Part shown: positions 45,200 to 56,182 of the stretch, one piece after another
Layout of the letters: each line of letters starts with the position of its first letter
Numbering within the stretch: the stretch's first letter is position 1
Source: Ciona intestinalis
Lineage: Eukaryota > Chordata > Ascidiacea > Phlebobranchia > Cionidae
Direction: 5' to 3'
NCBI RefSeq assembly: GCF_000224145.3
Contig: NW_004190406.2
Span: forward strand, 1-64,000
DNA: 64,000 nt
Notes under the pieces: generated by a model
Seen by the model: only the letters and a program-made list of their open reading frames with translations
What the model was told of the DNA's origin: nothing
The model's database searches: none
Program-made: the position numbers and the translations under genes

Positions 45200-46905
45200 C
45201 TTGTTATGTTCATAACACTTTTAAATTGTTCTGATATGGGTGATAATTTTGAAATATTTAAATACTGCAGCACACAAAACAAATTGATATGAAACCTGAT
45301 CTGATACCTTTAGGATTAAAGTCAATAATAAAAACATAGAAGTATTCTCGCTACAAACGCTTGCTGCCCCGCGGCAAAATATGTTCCGCACCGTTACTAA
45401 AAGTATTCGAAACTGGGCTTACAAGTTTAAATCGACAATGAATAAATTGATGTGATTTGCTTTATCCTCGTGTGAATAAAGAGAAGATTGTTTAAATAAA
45501 AAAAAGCAGTTAAACGACAAAAACACCAAGCAAGAGCAATACAAAACAGCCTTCTTGTGCCCCACATTCATTTATACACATTCAATATTATCCTGTTCAG
45601 CCGCTGAAAGACTCGAATAGTTTTCCCTCTACACATGACATCATACTGCTGTCACGTGATTTACGCCCAACATTTCAAAACTTTAAATATATGATGCGTT
45701 TTGAATATCACGAATTAGTACGATTGTAGCGGCGTTTCGTAGTATTACGTCACACAACTTCCATTGTCCTCAATATTTACCACATTGTTTGACGTCGTGC
45801 GCTAACTTTCCCACAACGCTGCGGACGTACCCTGCCGTTAACCGAGTTTACATGGGCGTCGCCAAGGGGAGGTCTGAGGAGCTATGCACCTCCCCAATTT
45901 TGAGTTTACATCAGGGTTATTGGTGAAAACATACAAATAATATAATTTACCATTTCGATTTAGTAAAGCCAAATCACACAATTTTGTGACAAAAACGCTG
46001 GTGGTAGGCGACGAATGGAGTTTTGAATGTAGTTGTAGTGTAGCAATCCGACCTATATCCATGGAACGGGTAGGGCCGAATATTACGAGTCCAGAGCCAT
46101 GAACCCGTGTAAGCTACATTCCTTGGGCAAAGTCTACATTCAGCCATGTACATTAAAGCAGGACAATAACGATGGAAGAGAGAGAACTTTCGGTCGATTC
46201 TGTGTGATGTCACATTCTCTTATTCGTAACGCATTTTACCCGTCTTTGTATAAAGTCGCCTGCATGCTATTCTGACGATTATTCGATTCACTAAATATAC
46301 CAAAATAAATACATTCATTTGGATTAAGCTTCAATGAAAATCAAGGAAGGTTATAATTTTCGCATTAAGCTGAGAAATACGAGGGACATTCAAAACATAA
46401 ACAGAATCTACGATATAGCTAACCGCTACAGCCTATAAAGTCGGATCTGCGAGAAGTCAGAGTCTAAAAATAACAATTAAAGGTAGCGGGGCTATAGTAG
46501 ATCGTTGTATTTTTACGCGGCGTAATTCTGAAAAATAAAGCTATTCAGTACCTTCCCGTGTTTTGTGTTGTAATAAGTTGTTTCAAACCCAAAATACAAC
46601 TATAAAACATTTGCTCTCCACCAAAATGTTAGGCTGGCGTAAACCCCTAGATAACCTAGACTAGGACGTAGCTTTAGACACCCGCGAGCGCACGAAGTCA
46701 ACTGCAGCTTACCCTCAATCGGCTCATAAACAATATACCAACACCAGGTGTCTAAAGTACTATCATTGGTTTATTTATTAACAACAATTAAAAAAAATAA
46801 TAAAACACACACGAGGAATTATTTAGCAATTCGCACAACAAGTGTAATTTTACAAATTCGAACACACAGGATAAGACAGGACAATTTAAAATCATTATTA
46901 GTTTT
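45200..46905. other. Receptor 5' flank, no recognised gene
   Basis: No gene seen. It must contain the promoter of the receptor gene, but I see no clear TATA box or initiator. 46835-46905 repeats GGATAAGACAGGACAATTTA from the pogo-derivative interior. Frames at 45838-46213 are unsupported. Confidence 0.4.
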
Positions 46906-47100
46906 GATCATGGCGCCCTCTATAACAGACCTGGACACCGTCGGCGCCCCTCTCGAAACTGGAGGCGGATGGTTTTGCAGCGCTTGTGCGATTTGTAGAC
47001 AGTTTTGATCAGTTATTTGACAAATTATCGCATTAGATAGTGTTTGCTCGGAGTTTTAGCAGTTAGTACAGTATAAATGTTTAATTTATTATTCAGTTTA
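46905..47100 (+). repeat. Interspersed repeat family S, copy 1
   Basis: ATGGCGCCCTCTATAACAGA, GAGGCGGATGGTTTTGCAGC, GCGATTTGTAGACAGTTTTG, TGTTTGCTCGGAGTTTTAGC. The same segment occurs inverted at 58600-58782, and its 3' half at 47715-47815. Class unknown. Confidence 0.75.
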
Positions 47101-47205
47101 TAGAGGTCGCCATGGTTTTGATTAATAAATGTATTCTTTATTAGGGATACACGTAAACAAGAGATCAAAGATCTAATGCGTGAGCACGTTACAAGCTATA
47201 ATCAC

Positions 47206-47544
47206 AGAAATAAAAAAGAATAGAACGCGCATCTCTAATGTCGGTAAAGGAGAGAGCATGATACACTCTCTCTTTCACGACTCGTTCCCGTTTACTATTG
47301 TAGTCAATGCAAGCCAGGTCGTTTTATGTAGTTTTTCTTCGTTTTTTGACTTAATTTAGGTTTATAGGGAAAAATAACTATTTTCAAACATATATATATT
47401 TCTAAAAACCTCCTAAAATCACTGTGCGCCCATCTTTTAAAATGGAGACCAAGCGAAATGGGGACGGAGTTGGCGGTCACGTGAATAGAAAAAAGAATAT
47501 ATCACGGTTTTGGGCAGTTGCGCGTTCTACTCTTTTTTATTTCT
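47206..47544 (+). mobile_element. Foldback MITE with ~26-bp terminal inverted repeats
   Basis: AGAAATAAAAAAGAATAGAA then CGCGCA at the left is mirrored by TGCGCG then TTCTACTCTTTTTTATTTCT at the right. Interior markers are TTTATGTAGTTTTTCTTCGT and ACCTCCTAAAATCACTGTGC. The 74-residue frame at 47424-47648 runs through the right arm and is not a gene. Other members are at 34945-35165, 38965-39165 and 63098-63500. Confidence 0.85.
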
Positions 47545-47714
47545 ATGGCTATAATAGATCACTTTTCACAAAAAATCCGATAGGTGGCGACCGAGAAAAT
47601 GTCTTCGAAGCTAAGCCCTTAGCAACGTATCTTTTTGTATTGATTTAGCAAAGTTAGGCGACGGTTTTGTTAAAACTGTGCTTGGGTGGTCGCTATTTTT
47701 TAATAATACATCCA

Positions 47715-48560
47715 CGTATTTTTTAAATAGTTTTGATGAGTTATTTGACGAATTATCACATTAGAAAATGTTTGCTCGGAGATTTAGCAGTTAGTACAGT
47801 ATAAATGTTTATTTTTTTTATTTAGCTTGCTTGTATTACGTGTATGATTGGCCACCAGTGTAAAATTTTAACTGAAGCTGTGTTTGTTTGGGTATGCGCG
47901 CCTGTGTTGTTGGTTCTAAATTAAGTCCCACAGACATTTTAACAAAATTTAAAATATCCTAACTATAAATACTCTCTGAACTACAAGACCTACCGCTACC
48001 ACTTCGCAGTTTATTTTTAAATTTAAATAGACTGCTTGCTTTTGAAAATTCCTTTTTGACTTGGATTTTTTTGTTTGAGAATTCTAATATTGATCTCATA
48101 AAAGGCCTATTTCTTGCTTTATTAAAAAAACCTTCAGAAATGATGTAAAAGTTATTGAGATAGCAGGACAGATCAACACAGTCAATGCCAAAAGCTAATC
48201 AAAATTAAAGATAACTTTTTAATTTCCCTTCTTAAAAAGTTGCAACAGGTCACATAAATTTAGAAATTGTAATATGAGTTTATTTTTGGTTACATTGTAA
48301 TTTAAAAAAACACATTTACATTTGTTCAATAAAAAAGGTGGGCCAAATTAAAAAGAAATGCTACCTCTTTTGTGGTTTGTATATGCTGGTAAAGGTAATG
48401 TCAGTTTAGAACAGGTTACATGTATACATTTTGTATAACAAAATGCTTGTATGCAAGATATAGTGAGAAATCATGTGTATGGTTTGTTGTGAGACAGGTT
48501 GTACAAGTGGGTATGATGCAGGTGATAAAACACAAATTTCTGTTTACCACATGTAAGCAA
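47715..48560. other. Repeat fragment then unassigned DNA
   Basis: 47715-47815 is a partial copy of repeat family S (TTTGATGAGTTATTTGACGA, GTTTGCTCGGAGATTTAGC). The minus strand at about 48150-47985 has an open stretch (RNRPFMRSILEFSNKK, SGSGRSCSSESIYS, stop) preceded by an acceptor-like tract. It could be a last exon, but no family is recognised. Confidence 0.35.
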
Positions 48561-49182
48561 TAGCGGTCAAGATGACTGCAGTCCATTCCAAGGAACAACA
48601 TGTTGCGTGTTCTCAAAGTTTGATTCCGACGGTTTAAAGAAATATTCCTTTCCTGCTAAATTTCTTTTGCGCTGTTTTTGCGCTTTACTACGATAAATTA
48701 CAAATCTAGCGATCAGAAGTAAGCAGTTTAAAAGAAGGTCACGGCGAACACCAAACAATAGATCATCTCGTTGTAACGCTAGGGGCTGTCTTAGTTTTGG
48801 TTTTCGGGCATTACTACAAAAAGTGCACAAATCAGAGTCTGTTATTTTAAATCGGTGAATGTCGACGTTTGTTACAATTGCCCGAAGGTTAAATTTCAGT
48901 TGAAATGACCTTAGGCGCGTTTCAATCGTTGAAGTGAGCGTGTTTCTGTAAATGTCGGACCACGCGGCCTCTTATATGTTCACGTCTTCTTCCCAATGTT
49001 GCTGGGCTTTAATTGGTTTGGTAAATTTGAATTTTTAAATCGTCCGGTAAAAATCTTTTGTAGAGTTCTTTTATACCTCTTTCTGACCATTCGTCGTAGA
49101 ATATTGCTTTTCTTTTGATTAATACATGTTTGTTTAAAACCACAGCGGTTGATGTTGTGTTGGACAGTTGTTCAGTTTAACC
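48560..49182 (-). pseudogene. L1/Tx1-like LINE, 3' end of ORF2
   Basis: Minus-strand traces include YDEWSERGIKELYKRFLPDD near 49090-49030, then CTFCSNARKPKLRQPLALQR and LLFGVRRDLLLNCLLLIARF with VIYRSKAQKQ (48830-48690). The last block matches the common C-terminal end of Tx1-type LINE ORF2 (R-D-x-L-L-N...L-L-A-R-F-x-I-Y-R-x-K). Several stops. It continues the LINE pieces at 49743-50164 and 53753-54500. Confidence 0.65.
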
Positions 49183-49742
49183 CAGTGGTTCCCAAAGGAT
49201 GGGTCGCACAGGGTTGACAAATGGGTCGCGCCAAGGTGATTCAAATCTATCAAAACGATTTTTTTTCTTTTCAAGCATTCGGGTTAGATTTGCGTTGTAG
49301 TTTAGCCTTATATTTACCATGTTTTTCTTAGCCAGGTAGACTGTTTGTTACGAAATAGTAGGCATTCACATGTGGATTCATTGCATCATAACAGCGATGG
49401 TTTGACCTGGCAATTAATTACGACATAATAGCAACTCACACGTTGAATATATAATAAGGATTGACACGTAATCATTGGGCATGTAGGAGGTTTAAAACAG
49501 GCTTGAATGTTAAAGAGGCACATGCATCGTATTTAAGCCTTTACGTGCGTCGTACTTTAGGCTTTTTTTCAATAATAAATTGAAAGATCCACACAAACAG
49601 TTGAAGATTTTAAAAACTCTGGCGTTTGTGTCGAAAAATAACTTTAAAAATGTGGCCACAAGCTAAAGGATTACCCATGGGTCGTGAGATGTTCATAAAA
49701 CTCTGATTTGGGTCGCGCTAAAAAAAACTTTGGGAACCACTG
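49183..49742. mobile_element. hAT-type MITE, 560 bp
   Basis: Left terminus CAGTGGTTCCCAAAGGATGG, right terminus CTTTGGGAACCACTG. The 14-base CAGTGGTTCCCAAA is the textbook terminal repeat of many hAT MITEs. Subterminal GGGTCGC and GGGTCGCGC motifs are mirrored. Flanks GTTTAACC and GTAACCGT are only partly alike, so the expected 8-bp duplication has decayed. It cuts the LINE ORF2. Confidence 0.85.
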
Positions 49743-50164
49743 GTAACCGTTTTCAGCAATGAGAAATGAGCGATTCGTACATTTTGTCTTGCTGCGACAA
49801 ATTAGACCCGAGAGCTGCTGATAACGTATGTAAAGTAACGACGTGAGTTTCAATGTCTTTCCAAGGAGCACTATAGTCTGAATTAAGTAGCTGTTTAATT
49901 GATCGACTTCTGAGCGCAGTTATGTAATCGATCATGTTGGTTCCTCCATTTTCAAAATCGTTCACTAACACCGTTCGTTTTACTCTTTCCCAGCTCGATC
50001 CCCAGAGGAATGTGAATATCATTCTATTCAGTTTACGCACGAATTGTTCTGGGACGAGAGCTGGTACCATGCTGAGTTTGTATAGTAGTGTAGGGATGAT
50101 TAAACTTTTGATAATTGTGACTTTTCCCAGAAGTGTAAGTCCACGTCGCGACCACGTGTTTATA
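49743..50164 (-). pseudogene. L1/Tx1-like LINE, post-RT segment of ORF2
   Basis: Minus frame RRGLTLLGKVTIIKSLIIPT, LLYKLSMVPALVPEQF, LNRMIFTFLWGSSWERVKRT, NDFENGGTNMIDYI. This is the region after the reverse transcriptase in L1/Tx1 LINEs (typically L-T-x-x-G-K-x-x-I-I-K-S-L, I-F-x-F-L-W, G-G-x-x-M). It is open for about 135 residues and stops at the hAT MITE. Its N-terminal continuation is beyond the pogo element at 53753. Confidence 0.8.
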
Positions 50165-50214
50165 TAGTAGGGTGGGGGGAAGATGGGACACTTCAGCACG
50201 TATTGCCCAATATG

Positions 50215-50373
50215 TAGAATCCGTACGGGTCTGTAGGCACTGACTGTGACCTACTAGCTTGGATCGAACCGGTTATGCGTAATCAGCAATTTAGTCTGTC
50301 TCACCACTCCGATTTGTGTATATACAGTGTATTTACAGTTCAGGTGGTACACAGCGGCAATAGTACGTATTCG
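50215..50373 (-). repeat. tRNA-like repeat inserted in the pogo element
   Basis: On the minus strand this reads through ACTCGGAGTGGTGAGACAG-like and ATAACCGGTTCGATCCAAGC, then GGTCACAGTCAGTGCCTACA and CCCGTACGGATTCTAC. GGTTCGATCC is a good RNA polymerase III B box and the upstream GTGGTGAGACAG a weak A box. The same block is at 62295-62537 on the plus strand. It starts about 50 bases inside the pogo left end. It is likely a SINE or other tRNA-related element. Confidence 0.6.
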
Positions 50374-51266
50374 GGTAAACCAAATCCAATTGCAACCAAA
50401 TTACCAATTGACTAAGGCAACTAGTAGAACTAAGACCAAACGACCAAATAATTTCTGAGGTTAACAACCCCGGCCACGATCACGGATTTCACCTTATTCA
50501 AATAGAATACAGTATTAGCGTTAGTACAGTTTCAAGTGATAGACTGTCACTACGAATAATGGAACTTAGGTACAAATACAACGCTAATCACTGCGATTAA
50601 ACTGGATTAATAATACCTAAGAAATGCTGTACTGCACAGAGCTAAAAATAGCAACATTAAATTTAGCGTTGCGGTTAACAAAGGAAATGGAGATAACGGC
50701 GGTTCCGTAACGCATGGTGATTTTGGAATGATACAGCATAGATATCGCATAACACAATGAAGGGGAATTAACAACCGTAACACAATATTTTAATATTTTA
50801 AAAATATTACGAATTTTGGGTAATACCACGAATTAGAGATATCCTACCTAGTAATTGGCAAAACTCCGAGGAAAAAATATAAAACACGAAATGAGTTATT
50901 TAGAGATTCGCACACCCAGTGATTTTTTAGAAAATTGAAAACACACGGGGGAAGATGGGACAATTTAAACTACGTGTCTATCCTGATTTCTCAAGACTGA
51001 AATGTTCCCAGGAACATGCTGTTGGAAGTACTTGATTCAAACAATGTTACAACAACATTTTATTTTTGTTTTATTATACAGACTGTGCACCAAGAACAAT
51101 AAAATAACAGTAAATTTATAACAAATCCAATACCTGAAATAATTTTTTTTTATTTTTTAATATGAAAGTATATGATTTATATAAATATTAAGAACATAAA
51201 ATAATAAACTCTTTAATAAAGACATATATATATATTTTTTATATTTATAAAAAAGGCAAAAACTTA

Positions 51267-53055
51267 ACATGCATTCCATTTAAAGTGGCCAATGCGTTTT
51301 CCATAAACTCCAGCACGATACCAACTGCCACAATCCTGACACTGAATCCAACCCTCTTTATCATTAATATCATCCTCAAAATATTTACCACCACATAGAG
51401 CACAGTTATTAAAGGAGTCATTTGAGCTTATTAATGCTGGAGGAAAGTTCTCTTTATTTTTCTGGTTTGTTGTTGTTTTTTCTTTCCTGTTAATCACTCC
51501 TTTTCTTTGTTTTTTTTGCATTGTTAAAGTCACTTGTGCTAGCTATGTCCTTGTTTTGATTCATGAACAAATCATTTTGATAATTTAGGCTGGTCAGAAG
51601 CCTTGTTCCGCTGTTAAAAGTTTTTCGTTTTCGTTAATTTTTTGAACCACGGGGTAAGGCAAAACTTGGGCATAGTTATCCAAATTGTGGCATATGTTCT
51701 CAATTTTTATGTCGACAGCCGGAACAGCTTCTAGGTCCAAAGTTATTTTATCTTGAATATTGATCGCTTCACGGACTCCTATTTCATTAGTTTCTTCTAA
51801 AGTAGTTGCACACTGTTCACCTCTTCATTTTGGTCTCCGGTTTCTTCAAAATTACCTACATAATGTAATTTTCAGATGGACCATAGGCGGACTTCGGTAT
51901 GGCATTCTTGTTTAACGGGTACAACCCGGTTGTTTGGAAAGCTGTATGTAATACCATTCTGTATCGTTGCGACTTTAAAATAAGCTTCTGTAAATAAATG
52001 AGGAAAATGATATTTAGTCCAACAGCTGGATTATTCCTCAAAGGAATGCGAACTGCTCCCTTGTAATGATCCTTTAATGGCTTATAATGGACCTTGTCCA
52101 ACTGTTGCAGGTAGTGGCTGGTGTGGGGAGGCAAACTTATCCTTTCAACATTATTTTCGGATGCATATTTTAAAACATCGATGTTTAAGGTGTGAGATCG
52201 GTGTCCATCCACTATCAAAAGATCTTTGCCCGGTCTTTTAAATTCTACGAAATGCTGCATCCATATAAAATATATTTCCTTATTAATGAAAGCAGACTCA
52301 CTCAACTGAACAATACTTCCAGGAAGCTGACCCATCTGCAAAGATGGATTAAGTCGTTTCCTTTGTATATAATCATCGGGGGAATGTAATCTCCCAAAGC
52401 ATTTACACACATAACTACAGTTTGCATAACACCCCTTTTAGCTGATGTTATTTGACTACATGCCTTCAAACCTTTTTCCCCACTATTCTCTGAACTCCTG
52501 GAACTAAAATTATCCCTGTCTCATCCGTATTACATATGGCACCTAGTTTATTAAACAAATCGAATTTCTGCATTGTATTCTTCACCAAATCAAAGTAACG
52601 GTTTACTGAGAATCTGTTTAAATTGATTGCCCTTAGAATTCCCATTGCTTGTGGCTTGCGTATTGTAAGAATGTCTTAATCGAAACCCACTCCACTAGTC
52701 TAATCCAGCCATACCAGAAGAAAAGTTGTTTTTGATGTTTTGCTTGTTGACAAATTCAAACACCACTTTTCGAATATCTGTGAAAAAGGGAAATCCTCTT
52801 CTTTCAAATTCCAAAATATAAGACACAAGTTCCGTCTCATCATTTTCTGAAAATTAGTGATAAACGACCGAGGTGCTTAGTGCCAACTGATTTGTAGTGA
52901 ACCACGAACATGTCTATGCAATGTACTTTTCGGCAAATTGTATTTAGTGGCAAGGGCTCTTATGCTACCATTACATTTTTTTCTAACAAGGCATTTCTCA
53001 TGTCTTTTTCGGTCCAAGTTCCTCTGCTTGTTTTTCGAGCATACTCTCTCCCCAT
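51267..53055 (-). pseudogene. Pogo-like (DDE_1) transposase with C-terminal PHD-like finger
   Basis: Start Met at 53055: MGREYARKTSRGTWTEKDMR. An HTH_psq domain follows (frame shift) with RALATKYNLPKSTLHRHVRG. The catalytic core is recognisable: first Asp in NTDETGIILVPG (about 52520), second in LLIVDGHRSHTLNI (about 52210-52170), third in PPHTSHYLQQLDKVHYKPLK (about 52100), so a DDD triad in the pogo/Tigger order. Then FQTTGLYPLN, and at 51420-51310 a C-terminal finger CALCGGKYFEDDINDKEGWI, QCQDCGSWYRAGVYGKR. Family members normally have WYHAGC or similar; here the His is Arg and the following Cys is Val. At least three frameshifts or stops (near 52970, 52860, 52700-52430) disable it. The transposase would bind and cut the terminal repeats. 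Confidence 0.85.
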
Positions 53056-53752
53056 TCTTTTATAATGCAAAATAAGTGATGCTTGTATTACCAATGTTGT
53101 ATAAATTATGAAATTACTGACAAAATTTGAAAATTTGGCATTAAAAACATGCAAAGATATAACATGGGGAAAGATGGGACACGAGTCTAAAAGTTTTTAA
53201 CATTAGTATTATTCTGCAACTTGTAGTTACCCTACAGAAATTAACAGCCTGTGCTAGTTTCTTTGCCATGTAAACTATGCACGTGCAACTTTAAAACGTA
53301 ATTATTACGCTAACTTCAACCCTGATTTGAGTCTCATTAACACCTAGTTATTTGTCTTTCCTAAATCATTCAATTTTTTATACAAAACTTAAACTACTTT
53401 TACTTGACAAAAACAAACTTCATGAAATATTCAAGTTTTTTTATGAATCTATGAAACTAGTTTAATCATTCACACTCAAAAACTACAACTTTTCATCGGC
53501 GAGCATTCAAAATTAGCGCCTTACTATTTCGCATTTTTTTATCTGTTCAAAAAATACTGTTTCTATTTTTCGTATTTTTTTAATATTTAAAATTAGTAAT
53601 AAGCTTTGGCGCGCGTTTTATAAAGTCGTGACAACACTGTCAAAAAATTCTGTACCAATTTTTTCTGATTATCATTAAATGGGAGTCTGTAAAAAAAAAT
53701 TAAAAAAGAGTCTCTTCTGACAAAGTGTCCAATCTTCCCCCTCCCTACTATA

Positions 53753-54500
53753 ATTCATTTTTAGTGTTCGCTAGGCTACTGTCGAAATTTATATTAAACA
53801 GTTTTTTTTAATGTTTCGTATTGGTAGTGTTACTTCTAGATAGGTGAAGTTGTTAACCGGCCACGTTAGTTTTCTTCCATTCAATGGTTTGTCGGTGCAC
53901 TCCCTTTTTAATCAATGTAAAAAGCGTTAGATTTATTGCTGTTTAATTTGCATCCAGATAGATCTCCGAATAGTCCTAGGATTTTCTTTGCATTTGTAAT
54001 TGATTTTATTGAGCCGTCAGTTATAACTAGGGTGTCATCCGCATACATTGACACGTAGCTGATTTCATTGATGTCAATGCCTTTAATATGTTTACACAGT
54101 TGCAATGCTAAGCCGAGTGTTTCAATCGCGAATAAGAATAATGTTGGCGAAAGTGGGTCCCCTTGTCTTACCCCTCTTCTAACTTGAAATGATTTAGACA
54201 TTTTATTGTTGTTGATGACAACTCCATTTGCATTGTTATATAAAGTAAAAATCATTTGTAGAAACTGTGGTCCGAAGAAACAATGTTGAAGAACGGTCTA
54301 ATACTGTTTCCGATATAGCGCTGTTTCACGAATCCGTTTTGCCAGCGAGAAATGACCGAGGGTACAATGGCTTTGAGTCGATTATTAATAACACTTGATA
54401 GTATTTTACCAAGTGACCACCATGTAACACGCTTGATAATTCTTTTATCATGAACAAGAAGGTACCTTGCATGTGTTGGCGCCATTCGCGAAACGTACTG
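53753..54500 (-). pseudogene. L1/Tx1-like LINE reverse transcriptase segment
   Basis: Minus strand 54506-54252: SSVINNRLKAIVPSVISRWQ, NGFVKQRYIGNSIRPFFNIV. 54255-53908: NNNKMSKSFQVRRGVRQGDP, LSPTLFLFAIETLGLAL, and the catalytic box YVSMYADDTLVITDGS. VRQGDPLSP and YADD are hallmark RT motifs of non-LTR elements. The two frames overlap by one shift at about 54254. The sequence ends at 53753 exactly where the pogo element begins. Upstream it is cut off at about 54500 by BEL/Pao sequence. Confidence 0.85.
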
Positions 54501-55535
54501 GATCATACGGGGCCAAGCAACCGTGGAGTCAACACTGCGTCAATGCATGGTTTGCAAGGTACAACGGGCAAATGAGGCGGGAAGTCAAGTTATGGCCCCA
54601 CTTCCTGCGTCACAAGTTACGCCAGGATTTCCACCGTTTACATGGACAGGGTCGATTACATGGGGCCGGTCCTAGTTAAATCCGGTAGAAGCGAAGTCAA
54701 ACGATACGTTTGCGTGTTTACTTGTATGGCAACACGAGCGGTCCATTTGGAAATGGCTTATTCATTGACAACGGATTCCTTCATCCGAGCATTTTCGAGG
54801 TTCATTAATCGTCGCGGAAAACCAAAGGAAATGTTTAGTGATAATGGAACTAATTTTGTTGGTGCAGAACGGGTGCTGCGAAATGAAATCAAAAGGTGGA
54901 ACAAAGTTCATGCCTTCCGTAATGAAATGCTGCAGCGTGATATAGAATAGCATTTCAATCCTCCTGGGGCGAGTCACCAAGGGGATGTGTGGGAACGAAT
55001 CATACACTCTATTCGGAAGATTTTTATGGCTACTATTGGCGCTCGGTCATTGAATGACGAATCACTGCTATCCTTTCTTGTCGAAGTGGAAAATATTATA
55101 GACAGTCGACCTATTACGAAATTGAGCGATGATCCAGAAGACTCCATGCCGCTAACGCCCTTAATGTTGCTGATGGGAAAAAACGATTACTCCTGTCCCT
55201 TAGGGACATCCGTCAACGCGGATGGTTATCGTAAATCTTGGAAGCTTGTGCAACACTTGGCTGAGCAATTCTGGTCACAATGGCTAAAACAGTATTTGCC
55301 ATTGCTTCAAGATCGTCAAAAATGGCTCTATCCAGAACGAAACTTTTCGATTGGAGACCTCGTCCTTCTAGTGGACGAGTCAACAGAACGGTGTTATTGG
55401 CCAAAAGGCCTTATTAAAGAGACATTTCCTGACTCAAGTGGAGTGGTGCGAAGAGTATACGGGTCGACACCGCTTCATCATCGATGGTTAGAGACATACA
55501 AAAGATATGCCTTTTGGAGGCATGTGAATGATTAG
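54500..55535 (+). pseudogene. BEL/Pao polyprotein fragment: integrase and DUF5641 tail
   Basis: Begins inside the integrase zinc-binding region (QCMVCK then [14 protein letters not shown]), shifts frame at about 54650, and continues with the integrase core [31 protein letters not shown] (Asp motif preceding) and [16 protein letters not shown]. An in-frame TAG at about 54948 stands where the family normally has Trp before the F-N-P-P-x-A-S-H motif. After it: GDVWERIIHSIRKI, then the DUF5641 region with HLAEQFWSQWLKQYLPLLQD and GDLVLLVDEST. The domain order is that of BEL/Pao pol. The gag, protease and RT are absent. It is in the opposite orientation to the LINE around it. Confidence 0.88.
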
Positions 55536-55760
55536 CTGATGTTTAGTTTAGCGTGTAAGGTCGGGGTAGCTCGTGTGTTTTGTTAATGTTTTTTTTTATT
55601 ATTATTATTATTTCTTTTCCCTCTTTTGTTTTACTTGTGTACATATTTTATTTGTTGTGTTGCGTATATGTTTTGTACTGTTATTGTCGCGATGTAGTAA
55701 TTGTTGTCGTAAGCCGTTGGAAAATAACTTAGATTTTATTTCGTTATTTTGGGGCCGGAA
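55535..55760 (+). other. BEL/Pao 3' untranslated region with polypurine-like tract
   Basis: T-rich untranslated DNA between the pol stop and the LTR. TTTTGGGGCCGGAA at 55747-55760, directly before TGTAAG, is in the position of the polypurine tract used to prime plus-strand synthesis and is like the GGGGCCGGA seen in other BEL/Pao elements. Confidence 0.65.
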
Positions 55761-56182
55761 TGTAAGCTCTAAAATTACTGCTCGCTGACTGTCTAGCGCC
55801 ACCCTTTGGCCACCTACTCTAATGTTTTACTTCTTCCTTTTCTCTGTACTAGCGGTGCCGTTTCGTCATCAGTTGCAGCTTTGCCCTATATCGTGCGTGC
55901 AGCGAGTGCAGTATAGGGAGTCTTTATTGTAATTATGTGCAGCGTTTTAAATCGTATTGTTTATTCTAGCGCCTTTGAACATAACTGTTTTTTAATCTCT
56001 CTGTGTATGTCTATCGTCGTCGATATTGTTTGTCGTATGTGGCTCTTGTGAGATCATTGTTTATCAATACACCTGTACATATTCATCAAGTAGAGAGCAT
56101 TGATCAAGTTATAAACGCTTTAATCGCTTATTGGTTACGGCTAAAACAGCAGCCGCGTAGGAGTTAAACCCTAGCTCCTACA
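55761..56182 (+). mobile_element. BEL/Pao 3' LTR
   Basis: Starts TGTAAGCTCTAAAATTACTG after the polypurine-like tract and ends GAGTTAAACCCTAGCTCCTACA, giving TG...CA termini and about 422 bases. LINE ORF1 sequence resumes immediately after it. The right boundary may differ by two bases because CACA is repeated. Confidence 0.75.

Larger units (their letters stand above)
50165..53752 (-). mobile_element. Pogo-like DNA transposon, full-length ends, 3.6 kb
   Basis: The left end TAGTAGGGTGGGGGGAAGAT then GGGACAC and right end GTGTCCAATCTTCCCCCTCC then CTACTATA form terminal inverted repeats of about 26 bases. TA flanks each side, and the two flanks rejoin the LINE reading. It carries one decayed transposase gene on the minus strand (51267-53055) and, near the left end, an inserted tRNA-like repeat (50215-50373) with unassigned sequence to about 50800. 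Internal copies of the end motif (GGGGGAAGATGGGACAAT at 50947, GGGGAAAGATGGGACACG at 53165) are candidate subterminal binding sites. Short elements across the window share its termini. Confidence 0.85.

Noticed and set aside
47424..47648. 74-residue plus-strand protein
   Set aside because: It spans the right arm of a foldback MITE, and the same residues appear inverted at 34769-35017 for the same reason.
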